Assembly: GCA_025356655.1 (NCBI GenBank)
Contig: JANXRW010000016.1
Location: forward strand, 1 to 39,459
Origin: Betaproteobacteria bacterium
Lineage (GTDB): Bacteria > Pseudomonadota > Gammaproteobacteria > Burkholderiales > SHXO01
Length of the DNA stretch: 39,459 nt
Direction of reading: 5' to 3'
The notes beneath the pieces are model-generated. The model searched no databases, had not been told where the DNA came from, and saw only the letters and a program-made list of their open reading frames with translations. This document shows positions 1 to 8,838 of this stretch, piece by piece (within the stretch, counting starts at the first letter, position 1; each line of letters begins with the position of its first letter). Both the position numbers and the translations under genes were made by a program.

Positions 1-533
1 GTTTGGGGCATCCGTTCAGAGTCTGCAGCAGTTCGTGGGCGTCCTATGCCAGGTAGACCCCGATGCGCTTGGGACTGGCATTGTGGCGCGGGTGCTCGCG
101 GTCATTGCGGCCACGGCCACTGGTGAGGCCCCATTCGATCCCGTTCGTGGCGCGGTAGCAGTGGCCGCGGAAGCGCGCGGCGTCGACCCGGGTTTCCAAC
201 AGCAGGGGTTCGCTACCGTAGGCGGCTAACCCATCCTGGGGCAGGCGGCTGGCGAGCTTGGGGATGTGAAACTGGGGCTGCAGGCTGCGAGTTGTTGACC
301 AAGCGCTTGAGGTGGCACCCGCGTGTGCGCTCGCTCCCGCCGATCGAGGTATCGCGGGCGCGCATGCGCCAGGCTGGGGAGGAGAATCGCAGGCAGGCAC
401 CGAAGGCACTACGGTAGCCCAGGTAGTGGCGCTGGGCGGTGAGTTCGCGCCAGAGTCTGCGTTGGCCGGGACTGCTGAGCTCGGGGCGCTGGGCGCAGCC
501 GCAGAAGCGGTAGTTCTGCGGCCACGGGCCCAT
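1..533 (-). pseudogene. Broken DUF4338 (DruA-like) gene, 3' end outside the window
   Basis: Two reading frames together resemble a DUF4338 protein, the family that includes DruA of the Druantia anti-phage system. The first frame (from the ATG at 533) has the conserved HYLGYRS-like segment and an RDTSIGG...NNSQ stretch. The second frame (ending at 44) has IPKLASRLP, LLLETRVD, FRGHCYRATN and GLTSGRGRNDR, all typical of the C-terminal half. A frameshift near 290 joins them. The stretch between LGYRS and ARD is shorter than I expect for the family, which suggests a deletion. An in-frame TAG at 44-46 is followed by coding-like sequence (DAHELLQTLNG). The gene is therefore non-functional as read. 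The family match is from memory of its motifs. Function in defence is not implied: many DUF4338 genes sit beside transposases. Confidence 0.72.
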
Positions 534-1903
534 CAGCTGGTGTTGGGGCGCTGCGCCCCGGGCGGGTGGAGCATGAATTGGAACAGGGCCTCGAGGCTGG
601 CGAAGGACAGGTACTGCAGCAGGGTGCGCAGGTCGTTGAAGAAGGTGCGCCTGGGGCCGCAGGCCTCGCGCAGCGCCTGGTAGGTGCTGTGGTGCAACTC
701 CAGCACGCTGTGGGTGAGGAAAGCGAGTAGGTTCAGACTCGCCAGGGTGGCCGAGAGGTGGCGCTTGCCGTGGCCGAAGTTGTGCTCGAAGTGATAGCCC
801 TTGGTCTTGAGCGTGTTGTTGTTTTCATTCTCCACCTTCCAGCGCGCGCGCCCGGCCTCGACCATCGCGGCGACGTTGTGCGCATCGATGGGAAGCGAGC
901 TGACCCAGGCGTTGTGGAACAGCGCCTTGCCCTGCTCGTCGCGGCTGCTGAGCTCGCACCAGCTCACCTGCAGCGCGTCCTTCCCATCGCGCAGGGGCAA
1001 CTGCCGGGCGAAACGGTAGGTGTCGGTGAATAGCCGCTTGCCCTGGCGGCGCGCGATCTGCAATTGTTCGACCGCCCCGGCCTGCTCGAGGCCCTGGAGC
1101 CACTCGTAGAGGCACTTGTGGGAACTGGGCTTAGCCACGAAGAGGAAGTCCAGGCCGGCGCCGAGCACGGCTTGGCACATGGGCTGGCGGCTGTAGAGAT
1201 CATCTCCCAGGAGCACGGCGCGCCGCGCGGCCAGGGCCGCCCCGTGCTGGCCGATCCAGCGCAGTGCCGCGGCCGATTCACCGTCCTGCTTGGCGTGCCC
1301 GTCCTGGGGCACGATGAACTCGGGGGCGAGGCCAATCACGCGGCTCTGACCCAGTGCCACCACCACCGGGGTCAGCACGCTGTGGCTGAAGCGCACCGTC
1401 TCGCCGCTTTGCGAGCGGCTGCACTGCTCGCAGTGCACGCGCTCGGAGCTGTGGTATTGGGTGCCGTCGAGCGCGATGAGTAGGCGCTCATCGAGACGCC
1501 GGTAGGCCTGCAGGTGACCGGCGGCCTCGAGACGCTCGAAGATCTCGCCGAACACGCCCGCCAGCCGCTGCGGGTCGACCAGGTCGAGGATATTGCGCAC
1601 CTGGTTGTCGCTGGGCACGCGCTCGAGGCCGAAAATAGTGCAGGCATTGTTGCTGCCAAGCCGCTGCTGCATGTTCCGCTGGAACTCCAGGAAGGAGGCG
1701 CTCTGGGTCCAGAACACGGAGAACGCCGCCAGGGCCACCTCCTGCATGCGGTAAATCCCATTGCGCCCGCGGCGTGGATCGGGCAGCACCCCGAGCGCCT
1801 GCTTGATCAGGTCGATCAAGGCGCCAAAGCTCAGTGCATCCCCCGAGGTGTCCGCCGCGCTCACCGGTGCAGTGCCTCCAGCCCACTTCCACGCGGCTGT
1901 CAT
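533..1903 (-). CDS. DDE transposase, ISNCY-like/IS4-superfamily type
   Basis: A 456-residue protein with the layout of an RNase H-fold DDE transposase. The N-terminal region has DPRRGRNGIYR and an LEFQRNMQ...VPSDNQVR stretch. The first catalytic Asp is in LIALDGTQYHSSE, with a nearby CEQC pair. The second Asp is in VLLGDDLYSRQP. The catalytic Glu is in RWKVENENNNTLKTKGY, followed by HNFGHGKRHLSATLASLNLLAF. From memory this pattern matches transposases annotated as ISNCY family. ATG start at 1903 without a clear ribosome-binding site. All catalytic segments are present and no frameshift is seen, so it may be active. Its stop overlaps the start of the DUF4338 remnant. The family subgroup is less certain than the transposase call. 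Confidence 0.88.
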   Translation of the reverse strand: MTAAWKWAGGTAPVSAADTSGDALSFGALIDLIKQALGVLPDPRRGRNGIYRMQEVALAAFSVFWTQSASFLEFQRNMQQRLGSNNACTIFGLERVPSDNQVRNILDLVDPQRLAGVFGEIFERLEAAGHLQAYRRLDERLLIALDGTQYHSSERVHCEQCSRSQSGETVRFSHSVLTPVVVALGQSRVIGLAPEFIVPQDGHAKQDGESAAALRWIGQHGAALAARRAVLLGDDLYSRQPMCQAVLGAGLDFLFVAKPSSHKCLYEWLQGLEQAGAVEQLQIARRQGKRLFTDTYRFARQLPLRDGKDALQVSWCELSSRDEQGKALFHNAWVSSLPIDAHNVAAMVEAGRARWKVENENNNTLKTKGYHFEHNFGHGKRHLSATLASLNLLAFLTHSVLELHHSTYQALREACGPRRTFFNDLRTLLQYLSFASLEALFQFMLHPPGAQRPNTS

Positions 1904-2014
1904 AGCGCACGGCGGGAATTATGGCCAGCCCCGGGGGGGGAAATCCTCATCTGAGCGCGGGACCATCCCTACGGCAAGCCACATTTAGAATTGCTGGGGT
2001 GCGACGGAGCTTCC

Positions 2015-2043
2015 TTGACAACCCGCAAGGTGGCATCGATACT
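2015..2043 (+). promoter_or_regulatory. Sigma-70 promoter for the corC-like/pil operon
   Basis: TTGACA at 2015-2020 is a perfect -35 box. A 17-base spacer leads to GATACT at 2038-2043, which matches four of six -10 positions. The expected transcript start is near 2050, about 27 bases before the TTG start of the CNNM/CorC gene. The same promoter could serve the downstream pil genes, because the gaps between them are short. It faces away from the transposase gene. Confidence 0.7.
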
Positions 2044-2076
2044 CAGCTGATGTTCGTCGCCTTCCGGTGAGTCCTC

Positions 2077-3342
2077 TTGGACGAAATCCCGCTTCATTCG
2101 CTGCTGGGCGCCCTGGCTTTCCTGATCCTGCTGTCCGCGTTTTTTTCCATCTCCGAAACCAGCATGATGGCGCTCAACCGCTACCGGTTGAAGCACCTCA
2201 CCAAACTGGGACATCCGGGGGCGCGACTCACCACTGAACTGCTCGCGGAAACTAACCGCTTGCTGGGCGTGGTGCTTCTGGGCAGCAATCTGGTGAACGC
2301 GGCCGCCGCCGCCGTGGTCACCGTCCTGACCTTCCGCCTCTTTGGCAAAAGTGAGTGGGCACTCACTGGCGGCACCCTGGCCATTACGTTTCTCCTGCTG
2401 GTTTTCAGCGAGATCACTCCCAAGGTAGTGGGCGCCTCCTACCCTGAGCGCGTGGCGCTGCCCGCGGCCTTCGTGCTCTCTCCGTTGCTGCGACTGCTCT
2501 CGCCCGTGGTCTGGTTCGTCAATCTTTTCGTCAACGCCCTTCTCTCGCTCCTTCGACTCAACCGCACCAGCGGCGCCCGCAGCGAAGGGGTGAGCCTGGA
2601 GGAGCTTCGCACGCTGGTGCTCGAAGGGGGCTCCTATCTGCCGCCCCGGCACCAAAAGCTGCTGCTCAACTTCTTCGACCTGCAGACGATAACGGTTGAT
2701 GACCTCATGACGCCGCGCAGCCAAATCGAGGTGCTCGACCTAGACTCGCCGCGGGAACTCCTGGTGCGCCAGTTGGCGACGAGCAACCACGGCCGCCTGC
2801 CCGTCTATCAAGGTAGCGTGGACAACATCGTCGGCCTGCTGCATTTGCGAAAGGTGCTGAATCTTCGTCCTGACACCGTGAGCCGGGAGGGCTTGACGAA
2901 GCTGCTGAGACCGCCCTATTTCGTCCCCCAGGGGACCCCGCTGCTCGCCCAACTGCAGCATTTCCAAGAGCAAGAGGAGCGGGTCGGGCTGGTGGTGGAC
3001 GAATACGGCGAACTCATGGGCCTGATCACGCTGGAAGACATCCTGGAGGAGATTATTGGCGAGTACACCACCCACTCGCCCATGCAGTCCGGCACGCTGG
3101 TGCGGCAGCCCGACGGAAGTGTGCTCGCCGAGGGCGGGGTGTCGCTGCGGGAACTGAACCGAAAACTGGCCACGGGCTTTGCGTTGGACGGCCCGAAGAC
3201 CCTCAACGGGCTGATCCTGGAACATCTCGAGGACATACCCGAGCCAGGAACGACCATCAAAATCGCCGGTCATCCCATCGAGATCGTGCAAACTCAGGAC
3301 CGGGCCGTCAAATCGGCGCGCATCTTCCCGCAGGCGAAGTGA
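2077..3342 (+). CDS. CNNM/CorC (HlyC/CorC) family membrane protein, YfjD-like
   Basis: A 421-residue inner-membrane protein. An N-terminal DUF21/CNNM domain (about residues 1-190) has several hydrophobic helices and the conserved FFSISETSMMALNRYRL segment. A CBS pair follows (about 205-330) with DDLMTPRSQI and VVDEYGELMGLITLEDILEEIIGE. The C-terminal part is the small CorC_HlyC domain. The family is linked to Mg2+/Co2+ transport or tolerance; the transported ion here is not shown. The start is TTG at 2077: a TGA in the same frame at 2068-2070 rules out a longer protein, and GGTGAG at 2066-2071 can serve as ribosome-binding site. The length fits E. coli YfjD. Confidence 0.92.
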   Translation: MDEIPLHSLLGALAFLILLSAFFSISETSMMALNRYRLKHLTKLGHPGARLTTELLAETNRLLGVVLLGSNLVNAAAAAVVTVLTFRLFGKSEWALTGGTLAITFLLLVFSEITPKVVGASYPERVALPAAFVLSPLLRLLSPVVWFVNLFVNALLSLLRLNRTSGARSEGVSLEELRTLVLEGGSYLPPRHQKLLLNFFDLQTITVDDLMTPRSQIEVLDLDSPRELLVRQLATSNHGRLPVYQGSVDNIVGLLHLRKVLNLRPDTVSREGLTKLLRPPYFVPQGTPLLAQLQHFQEQEERVGLVVDEYGELMGLITLEDILEEIIGEYTTHSPMQSGTLVRQPDGSVLAEGGVSLRELNRKLATGFALDGPKTLNGLILEHLEDIPEPGTTIKIAGHPIEIVQTQDRAVKSARIFPQAK

Positions 3343-3422
3343 GGGATCTTTGGGGGGGGCGGCGGGAACGCCGGCGCCTGCTTCACTGTGAGTTCACCCA
3401 ATTTCTGATTAAATCACGCTAA

Positions 3423-5144
3423 ATGGCTACATCGTCGACAGAAATTCACCTCTCTGGACTGGCACGGGCCATGGTCCAGAAGGGTCGACTCATGGAGAAG
3501 GACGCGATCGCCCTGCAGACCCGTGCGCGCGATGCGGCGAAGGGTTTCGTCGAGCAGGCCATCGCGGAAAAGAAGCTGAACCAGACCGAGATCGCCGAGT
3601 TCGCCAGCGAGACCTTCGGCCTGCCGTTCTTGGATTTGCAGTGTGTCTCGGTCGACCATCTCCCACAGAAATTCCTCGAACCGAAGAATCTTTCGCCCTG
3701 GCGGGCAGTGCCCTTGCACCTGCGCGGCAACCGCTTATTCGTGGCGATGTCCGACCCGACCAACCGCAATGTCCTGAATCAGATCAAATTCTTTGCTGGC
3801 GACGCAGCCGTGGAAGCGGTCGTGGTGGAGGACACCAAACTCGCAGCGTTGATCCGACGTCTGGAGGAGGCCAGCGGGCTGAACTTCACTGGACCCGCAG
3901 ACGAACCGGAGATCGACCTCGGGGGTGATGAGGAGGAGACCGCCGCCGAGAGTCAAGCCCCAGCGGTAGAGATCGATGACGCCCCGGTGGTGCGCTACAT
4001 CCAGAAGATCCTGCTCGACGCCATCACCGGCGGCGCGTCGGACATCCATTTCGAGCCCTATGAGAAGGTCTACCGCATCCGCTATCGAATCGACGGCATT
4101 CTCTACGAGGTCGGTTCCCCGCCGCTGGTGATCAAGGAGAAGATCGCCTCCCGGATCAAGGTGATCTCCAAGCTCGATATTTCGGAGAAGCGCGTACCCC
4201 AGGACGGGCGTATGAAGCTCGTCCTGGGCAAGAATCGGGTGATCGACTTCCGCGTCAGCACCCTGCCCACGCTGTTCGGCGAGAAATTAGTCCTGCGGAT
4301 CCTCGACCCGAACAGCGCTACCTTGGGCATCGAAGCTCTGGGCTACGACCCCGACCAGAAGGACGCCCTGATGCACGCCATCCAGCGCCCCTACGGAATG
4401 GTGCTGGTGACCGGCCCCACAGGTTCGGGCAAGACCGTCTCGCTGTACACCTGCCTGAACATCCTGAATCAACCGGGAATCAACATCTCCACCGCAGAGG
4501 ACCCGGCCGAGATCAACCTGCCGGGCATCAACCAGGTGAACGTCAATGACAAGGCAGGCTTGACCTTCTCCGCGGCGCTGAAGTCCTTCCTGCGGCAGGA
4601 TCCGGACATCATCATGGTTGGCGAGATCCGGGATATCGACACGGGCGAGATCGCCATCAAAGCGGCCCAGACGGGCCACCTGGTGCTCTCCACCCTGCAC
4701 ACCAATGACGCGCCGAGCACCCTCACTCGCCTGATGAACATGGGGATCGCCCCCTTCAACATCGCCACCTCGGTGATCCTTATCACTGCCCAACGCCTCG
4801 CGCGGCGGCTGTGCGCCACGTGCAAGCAGCCCATGGAAATCCCTCCCACGGCGCTACTGCGGGCCGGCTACACCGAGGCAGACCTGGCGGAGCCCTGGCA
4901 GTCCTACGGGCCGGTGGGCTGCGACACTTGCAAGAACACTGGTTACAAGGGCCGCGTGGGCATTTATCAGGTGATGCCCATCAGCGAAGCCATGAACAGC
5001 ATTATCATGAACAATGGGAACGCCCTGGACATCGCCAAGCAGGCCAAGCTCGAGGGCGTGCGCGACCTGCGCCAGTCCGGGCTCCGGAAAGTAAAGCTCG
5101 GACTAACCTCCCTGGAAGAAATCGAAGCGGTCACCAACGAGTAG
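3423..5144 (+). CDS. pilB: Type IV pilus assembly ATPase PilB
   Basis: A 573-residue GspE/PilB-type hexameric ATPase that powers pilus extension at the cytoplasmic face. An N-terminal T2SSE domain covers about residues 20-150. The ATPase core carries Walker A GPTGSGKT (331-338), the Walker B/Asp region DPDIIMVGEIRD (about 393-404) and the His box GHLVLSTLHTND (about 418-429). Two CxxC pairs, CATC near 465 and CDTC near 500, form the zinc site typical of PilB. Length is normal for PilB and too long for PilT. ATG start at 3423; no good Shine-Dalgarno sequence is visible. The gene order pilB-pilC-pilD supports the pilus role over type II secretion. No pilin gene lies in the window. Confidence 0.96.
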   Translation: MATSSTEIHLSGLARAMVQKGRLMEKDAIALQTRARDAAKGFVEQAIAEKKLNQTEIAEFASETFGLPFLDLQCVSVDHLPQKFLEPKNLSPWRAVPLHLRGNRLFVAMSDPTNRNVLNQIKFFAGDAAVEAVVVEDTKLAALIRRLEEASGLNFTGPADEPEIDLGGDEEETAAESQAPAVEIDDAPVVRYIQKILLDAITGGASDIHFEPYEKVYRIRYRIDGILYEVGSPPLVIKEKIASRIKVISKLDISEKRVPQDGRMKLVLGKNRVIDFRVSTLPTLFGEKLVLRILDPNSATLGIEALGYDPDQKDALMHAIQRPYGMVLVTGPTGSGKTVSLYTCLNILNQPGINISTAEDPAEINLPGINQVNVNDKAGLTFSAALKSFLRQDPDIIMVGEIRDIDTGEIAIKAAQTGHLVLSTLHTNDAPSTLTRLMNMGIAPFNIATSVILITAQRLARRLCATCKQPMEIPPTALLRAGYTEADLAEPWQSYGPVGCDTCKNTGYKGRVGIYQVMPISEAMNSIIMNNGNALDIAKQAKLEGVRDLRQSGLRKVKLGLTSLEEIEAVTNE

Positions 5145-5162
5145 ACGCACGGAGATCTGACT

Positions 5163-6398
5163 ATGGCAACTGCAACGTCTGCGGCAGCGTCCGGCAAACG
5201 CGACACCAAGGAGTTCACCTTCACCTGGGAGGGACGGGACCGCGCGGGCAAAGTCGTGCGCGGGGAAGTGCGCGCCACGGGTGAGGCGGTGGTGCAGTCG
5301 AACCTGCGCCGCCAGGGTATCAGCGTCACCAAGGTGAAGAAGCAACGCGCCAGCCGCGGTGGCAAGATCTCCGACAAGGACATCACGCTCTTCACGCGCC
5401 AACTCGCCACCATGATGAAGGCCGGCGTACCGCTGCTGCAGGCCTTCGAGATCGTGGGCAAGGGCCATGCAAACCCGGCCGTGGGCCGTTTGCTGCTCGA
5501 CATCAAGACGGAGGTCGAGACCGGCAGTGCACTGAACCAGGCCTTTCGCAAGCACCCGCGTTACTTCGATCAGCTTTTCTGCAACCTCGTGGGCGCCGGG
5601 GAGCAGGCCGGTATCCTGGATACCCTGCTCGACCGCCTAGCGAGCTATAAGGAAAAAATCCTCGCCATCAAGGGCAAGATCAAGTCCGCGCTTTTTTACC
5701 CCATCTCCATCATCGTCGTGGCCTTTGTGATCACCGCGGTGATCATGATCTTCGTGATCCCCGCCTTCAAGGACTTGTTCTCCTCCTTCGGTGCGGATCT
5801 GCCCGGGCCAACGCTCTTCGTAATGGCGATCTCAGAGATCTTCGTGAAGTACTGGTGGGTGATGCTCTTGGGCGGTGGTGCCTTCTTCTACGGATTCTTC
5901 TGGCTATGGGCGCGCTCCGAAAAAATGCAGGCAATCATGGACCGCGCGTTCCTGCAGATCCCCGTCTTTGGCGCGTTGATCCGCAAGGCGACCATCGCCC
6001 GATGGACTCGCACCCTGGCCACCATGTTCGCCGCGGGTGTGCCCCTGGTGGAAGCCCTGGAGTCCGTGGGCGGGGCTTCGGGCAACTTCGTCTACGTCCA
6101 GGCCACGAAGCGCATCCAGCAGGAGGTGAGCACCGGGACCAGCCTCACGGCCGCCATGCAGGGGGCGGGAGTCTTCCCCAGCATGGTGACGCAGATGGTG
6201 GCCATCGGCGAGGAGTCTGGCTCCCTGGACTCCATGCTGAGCAAAGTGGCGGACTTCTTCGAGGCCGAGGTCGATGACGCCGTTGACGCGCTGGCGAGCC
6301 TGATGGAGCCGATGATCATGGTCGTTCTGGGCACCCTCATCGGCGGCATGGTCGTCGCCATGTACTTGCCGATCTTCAAGATGGGCCAAGCGGTCTAA
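5163..6398 (+). CDS. pilC: Type IV pilus inner-membrane platform protein PilC
   Basis: A 411-residue GspF/PilC protein, the membrane platform that PilB drives during pilus assembly. Two T2SF domains (about residues 75-200 and 280-400) repeat the TRQLATMMKAGVPLLQAFE and TRTLATMFAAGVPLVEALE patterns, and each domain has an acidic GEQAG or GEESG segment. Hydrophobic segments lie near 176-203, 229-249 and 382-407. ATG at 5163 follows pilB by 18 bases, with GGAG upstream. Both domains are complete. Confidence 0.96.
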   Translation: MATATSAAASGKRDTKEFTFTWEGRDRAGKVVRGEVRATGEAVVQSNLRRQGISVTKVKKQRASRGGKISDKDITLFTRQLATMMKAGVPLLQAFEIVGKGHANPAVGRLLLDIKTEVETGSALNQAFRKHPRYFDQLFCNLVGAGEQAGILDTLLDRLASYKEKILAIKGKIKSALFYPISIIVVAFVITAVIMIFVIPAFKDLFSSFGADLPGPTLFVMAISEIFVKYWWVMLLGGGAFFYGFFWLWARSEKMQAIMDRAFLQIPVFGALIRKATIARWTRTLATMFAAGVPLVEALESVGGASGNFVYVQATKRIQQEVSTGTSLTAAMQGAGVFPSMVTQMVAIGEESGSLDSMLSKVADFFEAEVDDAVDALASLMEPMIMVVLGTLIGGMVVAMYLPIFKMGQAV

Positions 6399-6458
6399 GG
6401 GGACGCGCTCGATTGCGGGCTGAGGCGGCGTCTCGGCCCGGCCACAGGAGGAGAGGAC

Positions 6459-7319
6459 TTGGCGCTGCTGCAATTGTTCCAAGATATGCCGGCCGCGTTC
6501 GTCGCGTTCTGCACCGTGCTCGGCTTGCTGGTAGGAAGTTTCCTCAACGTTGTGGTCCACCGCCTCCCGCGCATGATGGAAGCGCAGTGGCGAGCGCAAT
6601 GCGCGGAACTCTCCGGGGCGCCGAGCGCGCCCGGGGCAACATTCAACTTGGCCGTCCCGCGCTCGCGCTGCTCCTCCTGCGACCACCGGATCGCCGCCCT
6701 GGAAAACATCCCCATCCTCTCCTTCCTCTGGCTGCGTGGGCGCTGCTCCGCCTGCGCGAGCCCGATCGGGGTGCGCTATCCGCTCGTGGAAGCGGCCAGC
6801 GGTGCCCTGTGCGGGCTGGCGGCTTGGCAGTTCGGCCCCGGCCTGGCGACAGCGGGCGCGTTGGTGTTCTGCTGGGCCATGCTGGCCCTGGCGCTTATTG
6901 ACTTAGATACCCAGTTGCTCCCGGACGACATCACCCTGCCCCTGGTGTGGGCCGGGTTGTTGCTCAACCTGCAAGGGACTTTCGTGCCCCTGTCTTCTGC
7001 GGTGCTGGGAGCGGCCGCAGGCTACCTCTGCCTGTGGTGCGTGTTCTGGGGCTTCAAGTTACTGACCGGGAAAGACGGGATGGGGTTCGGTGACTTCAAG
7101 CTGCTGGGAGCCATCGGTGCCTGGCTGGGCTGGAAGATGATCCTGCCCGTGCTGCTGCTCTCTTCGGTGGCAGGTGCCACCCTGGGCATCACCCTCATCC
7201 TAGCGGCTCGCCACGGACGGCGGGTGCCCATCCCCTTCGGCCCCTACCTCGCCATTGCAGGCACCCTGGCCCTGTTTTCCGGGCCACACCTGCTGGCCCT
7301 TTTCCCCGCGGGGCTATGA
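6459..7319 (+). CDS. pilD: Prepilin leader peptidase / N-methyltransferase PilD
   Basis: A 286-residue polytopic membrane enzyme that cleaves type IV prepilin leaders and methylates the new N-terminus. The N-terminal segment has GSFLNVVVHRLP. Two CxxC pairs (CSSC about 71-74, CSAC about 96-99) form the zinc-binding cytoplasmic loop of bifunctional family members. The aspartyl protease residues sit in LIDLDTQLLPDD (about 145-156) and in the GxGD motif GMGFGDFKLLG (about 207-217). The start is TTG at 6459, chosen because a strong AGGAGGAGAGG lies just upstream and no better start is nearby. Its stop overlaps coaE as ATGA. Confidence 0.95.
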   Translation: MALLQLFQDMPAAFVAFCTVLGLLVGSFLNVVVHRLPRMMEAQWRAQCAELSGAPSAPGATFNLAVPRSRCSSCDHRIAALENIPILSFLWLRGRCSACASPIGVRYPLVEAASGALCGLAAWQFGPGLATAGALVFCWAMLALALIDLDTQLLPDDITLPLVWAGLLLNLQGTFVPLSSAVLGAAAGYLCLWCVFWGFKLLTGKDGMGFGDFKLLGAIGAWLGWKMILPVLLLSSVAGATLGITLILAARHGRRVPIPFGPYLAIAGTLALFSGPHLLALFPAGL

Positions 7320-7933
7320 GTCTGGGCAGCGCACCGGTCATCGGGCTCACCGGCGGGATCGGCTCGGGTAAATCAACCGTCGCCGAAGCCTTCCGCGAAC
7401 GCGGTGCCGGCATCGTGGACACGGACCAGATCGCCCACGCGCTGACCTGCCCGGGACAACCCGCCCTGCAGTTAATCGCTGCCGCGTTCGGACGGGGCGT
7501 GCTGGACGAAGGCGGAAACCTGGACCGGGCCACCCTGCGCCAGCAGGTCTTCGCCGACCCGGACGCGCGCCGACGGCTCGAGACAATCCTCCACCCGCGC
7601 ATCCGCGCGCAGGCGCTGCAGGAGGTGAGTGTAGCGACCGAGCCCTACGTGCTGCTGGTGGTTCCTCTGCTCGTGGAGGGTAGCGGCTACCCCGACCAAC
7701 TCCGCCGCATACTGGTGGTGGACGTCCCGGAGGAAGTCCAGGTGCAACGCGTGCACAGCCGCAGCGGGCTCGACCCAGAGCAGATCCGGGCGATCATGGC
7801 CAGCCAGGCGAGCCGTGGGCGCCGCTTGGCTTCGGCCGACGACGTCATCGATAATGCGGGTGGCCAAGACGCGCTCGAACGACAGGTGGAGGCGTTGCAT
7901 CAACGCTATCTGACCCTTGGGGAAACAAGCTGA
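7316..7933 (+). CDS. coaE: Dephospho-CoA kinase
   Basis: A 205-residue P-loop kinase catalysing the last step of coenzyme A synthesis: ATP-dependent phosphorylation of the 3'-hydroxyl of dephospho-CoA's ribose. The Walker A motif GGIGSGKS is at residues 13-20. DTDQIAH supplies the catalytic Asp region, and LHPRI and VPLLVE are family segments. The length is typical. The ATG overlaps the pilD stop (ATGA), so translation is probably coupled. The pilD-coaE-zapD-yacG order is common in gammaproteobacteria. Confidence 0.96.
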   Translation: MSLGSAPVIGLTGGIGSGKSTVAEAFRERGAGIVDTDQIAHALTCPGQPALQLIAAAFGRGVLDEGGNLDRATLRQQVFADPDARRRLETILHPRIRAQALQEVSVATEPYVLLVVPLLVEGSGYPDQLRRILVVDVPEEVQVQRVHSRSGLDPEQIRAIMASQASRGRRLASADDVIDNAGGQDALERQVEALHQRYLTLGETS

Positions 7934-8019
7934 AATGCCCGTGCGGAATCCATGTGTTTATTTTTCCGGCATTTTGAGGAATACTGCGCAATCCTCCCGA
8001 AGCCTCAGCCGCCCGTGCC

Positions 8020-8775
8020 GTGATTAGTTACGAGTTCCCGCTCAACGAGCGCATCCGCACGCTGCTTCGCATGGAAAGCCTGTACGAACGGGCTCGCTAT
8101 TTTCTGGCGAAGGAACATCCATTGGATCACCATACGGCGCTCACCGCGCTGTTTGAGATTCTCGATGTGGCTGGTCGCGCCGACATGAAGTCCGAACTCA
8201 TGCAGGAACTCGAGCGGCAGAAGGCCGGGCTAAGCGCCCTGCGCACCAATCCGGCGATCTCCGAGGCAGCGCTGGACGACGTGCTGGGCGAAATCGACCG
8301 CGCCAGTTCCAACTTGTTTCTGGCCTCCGGGCGAACGGGGCAGGAGCTGCGCGAGAATGAGTGGCTGATGACCATCAAGCAGCGATCGGCCATCCCGGGT
8401 GGGGTGTGCGAGTTCGACCTGCCCTCCTATCACTTTTGGCTGCACCTGGCCCCGGCGCAGCGCCAGAAAGACCTGGAACGCTGGCTCACTCCCTTCGTTC
8501 CCCTGACCTTCGGCATCAACATCATCCTGCGACTGCTTCGCGACAGCGGTCGCAGTACCTCCCACGTCGCCGCCAGCGGCGTGTTTCAACAGATGATGGG
8601 GGGACGCGTGGCACAACTGTTGCGGCTTTCGGTGGACGACAGTTGCGAGGCCGTGCCCGAGGTCAGCGCAAACAAGTACGCGCTGAACATCCGCTTCACC
8701 GTCACCACCGGAACGGAGCGCCCGCGGCCCAGCCAGTCCGACATTCCCTTCGAGCTGACCTTCTGCAATCTGTGA
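8020..8775 (+). CDS. zapD: Cell division protein ZapD (FtsZ-bundling)
   Basis: A 251-residue ZapD (formerly YacF, DUF1342) protein. ZapD binds the FtsZ C-terminal tail in the cytoplasm and cross-links protofilaments in the Z ring. Family features include the N-terminal YEFPLNERIRTLLRMESLYE, the ALFEILDVAGRADMKSELMQELERQ helix region, and YHFWLHL. The start is GTG at 8020, which gives the family's usual N-terminus; no strong ribosome-binding site precedes it. An 86-base gap separates it from coaE. Next to it, where yacG is expected, lies an oppositely directed phosphatase gene. Confidence 0.93.
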   Translation: MISYEFPLNERIRTLLRMESLYERARYFLAKEHPLDHHTALTALFEILDVAGRADMKSELMQELERQKAGLSALRTNPAISEAALDDVLGEIDRASSNLFLASGRTGQELRENEWLMTIKQRSAIPGGVCEFDLPSYHFWLHLAPAQRQKDLERWLTPFVPLTFGINIILRLLRDSGRSTSHVAASGVFQQMMGGRVAQLLRLSVDDSCEAVPEVSANKYALNIRFTVTTGTERPRPSQSDIPFELTFCNL

Positions 8776-8838
8776 CCGCAGCCCGCCTGCGCCTTTTGGG
8801 GAAGCCCCAGCAGCACGAAAAACCTAAGCGTGCAGGGC

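Larger units (their letters stand above)
1..1903 (-). mobile_element. Remains of an insertion element: transposase plus DUF4338-like passenger
   Basis: The left end of the window holds a full-length DDE transposase gene followed by a decayed DUF4338-type gene on the same strand, with stop and start overlapping as TGATG at 531-535. That close coupling suggests both belong to one element. I could not find terminal inverted repeats or a target-site duplication: the distal end lies left of base 1, and the end near 1904-2014 shows no repeat I can pair. The limits given are those of the coding remains, not of the element. The right boundary must lie before the promoter at 2015. Confidence 0.6.

Noticed and set aside
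1933..3359. Two runs of eight G (1933-1940 and 3352-3359) flanking the CNNM/CorC gene
   Set aside because: They lie between genes, have no shared flanking sequence and do not form direct repeats of an element; chance or assembly-prone homopolymers are enough.
7933..7974. Inverted repeat AAATGCC/GGCATTT between coaE and zapD
   Set aside because: Only seven pairs with a 28-base loop and no clear U-run; too weak to call a terminator.
8797..8809. Short hairpin TGGGG-AAG-CCCCA between convergent zapD and the GAF-SpoIIE gene
   Set aside because: Five pairs and no U-run on either strand; a terminator is expected here but this is not convincing evidence.
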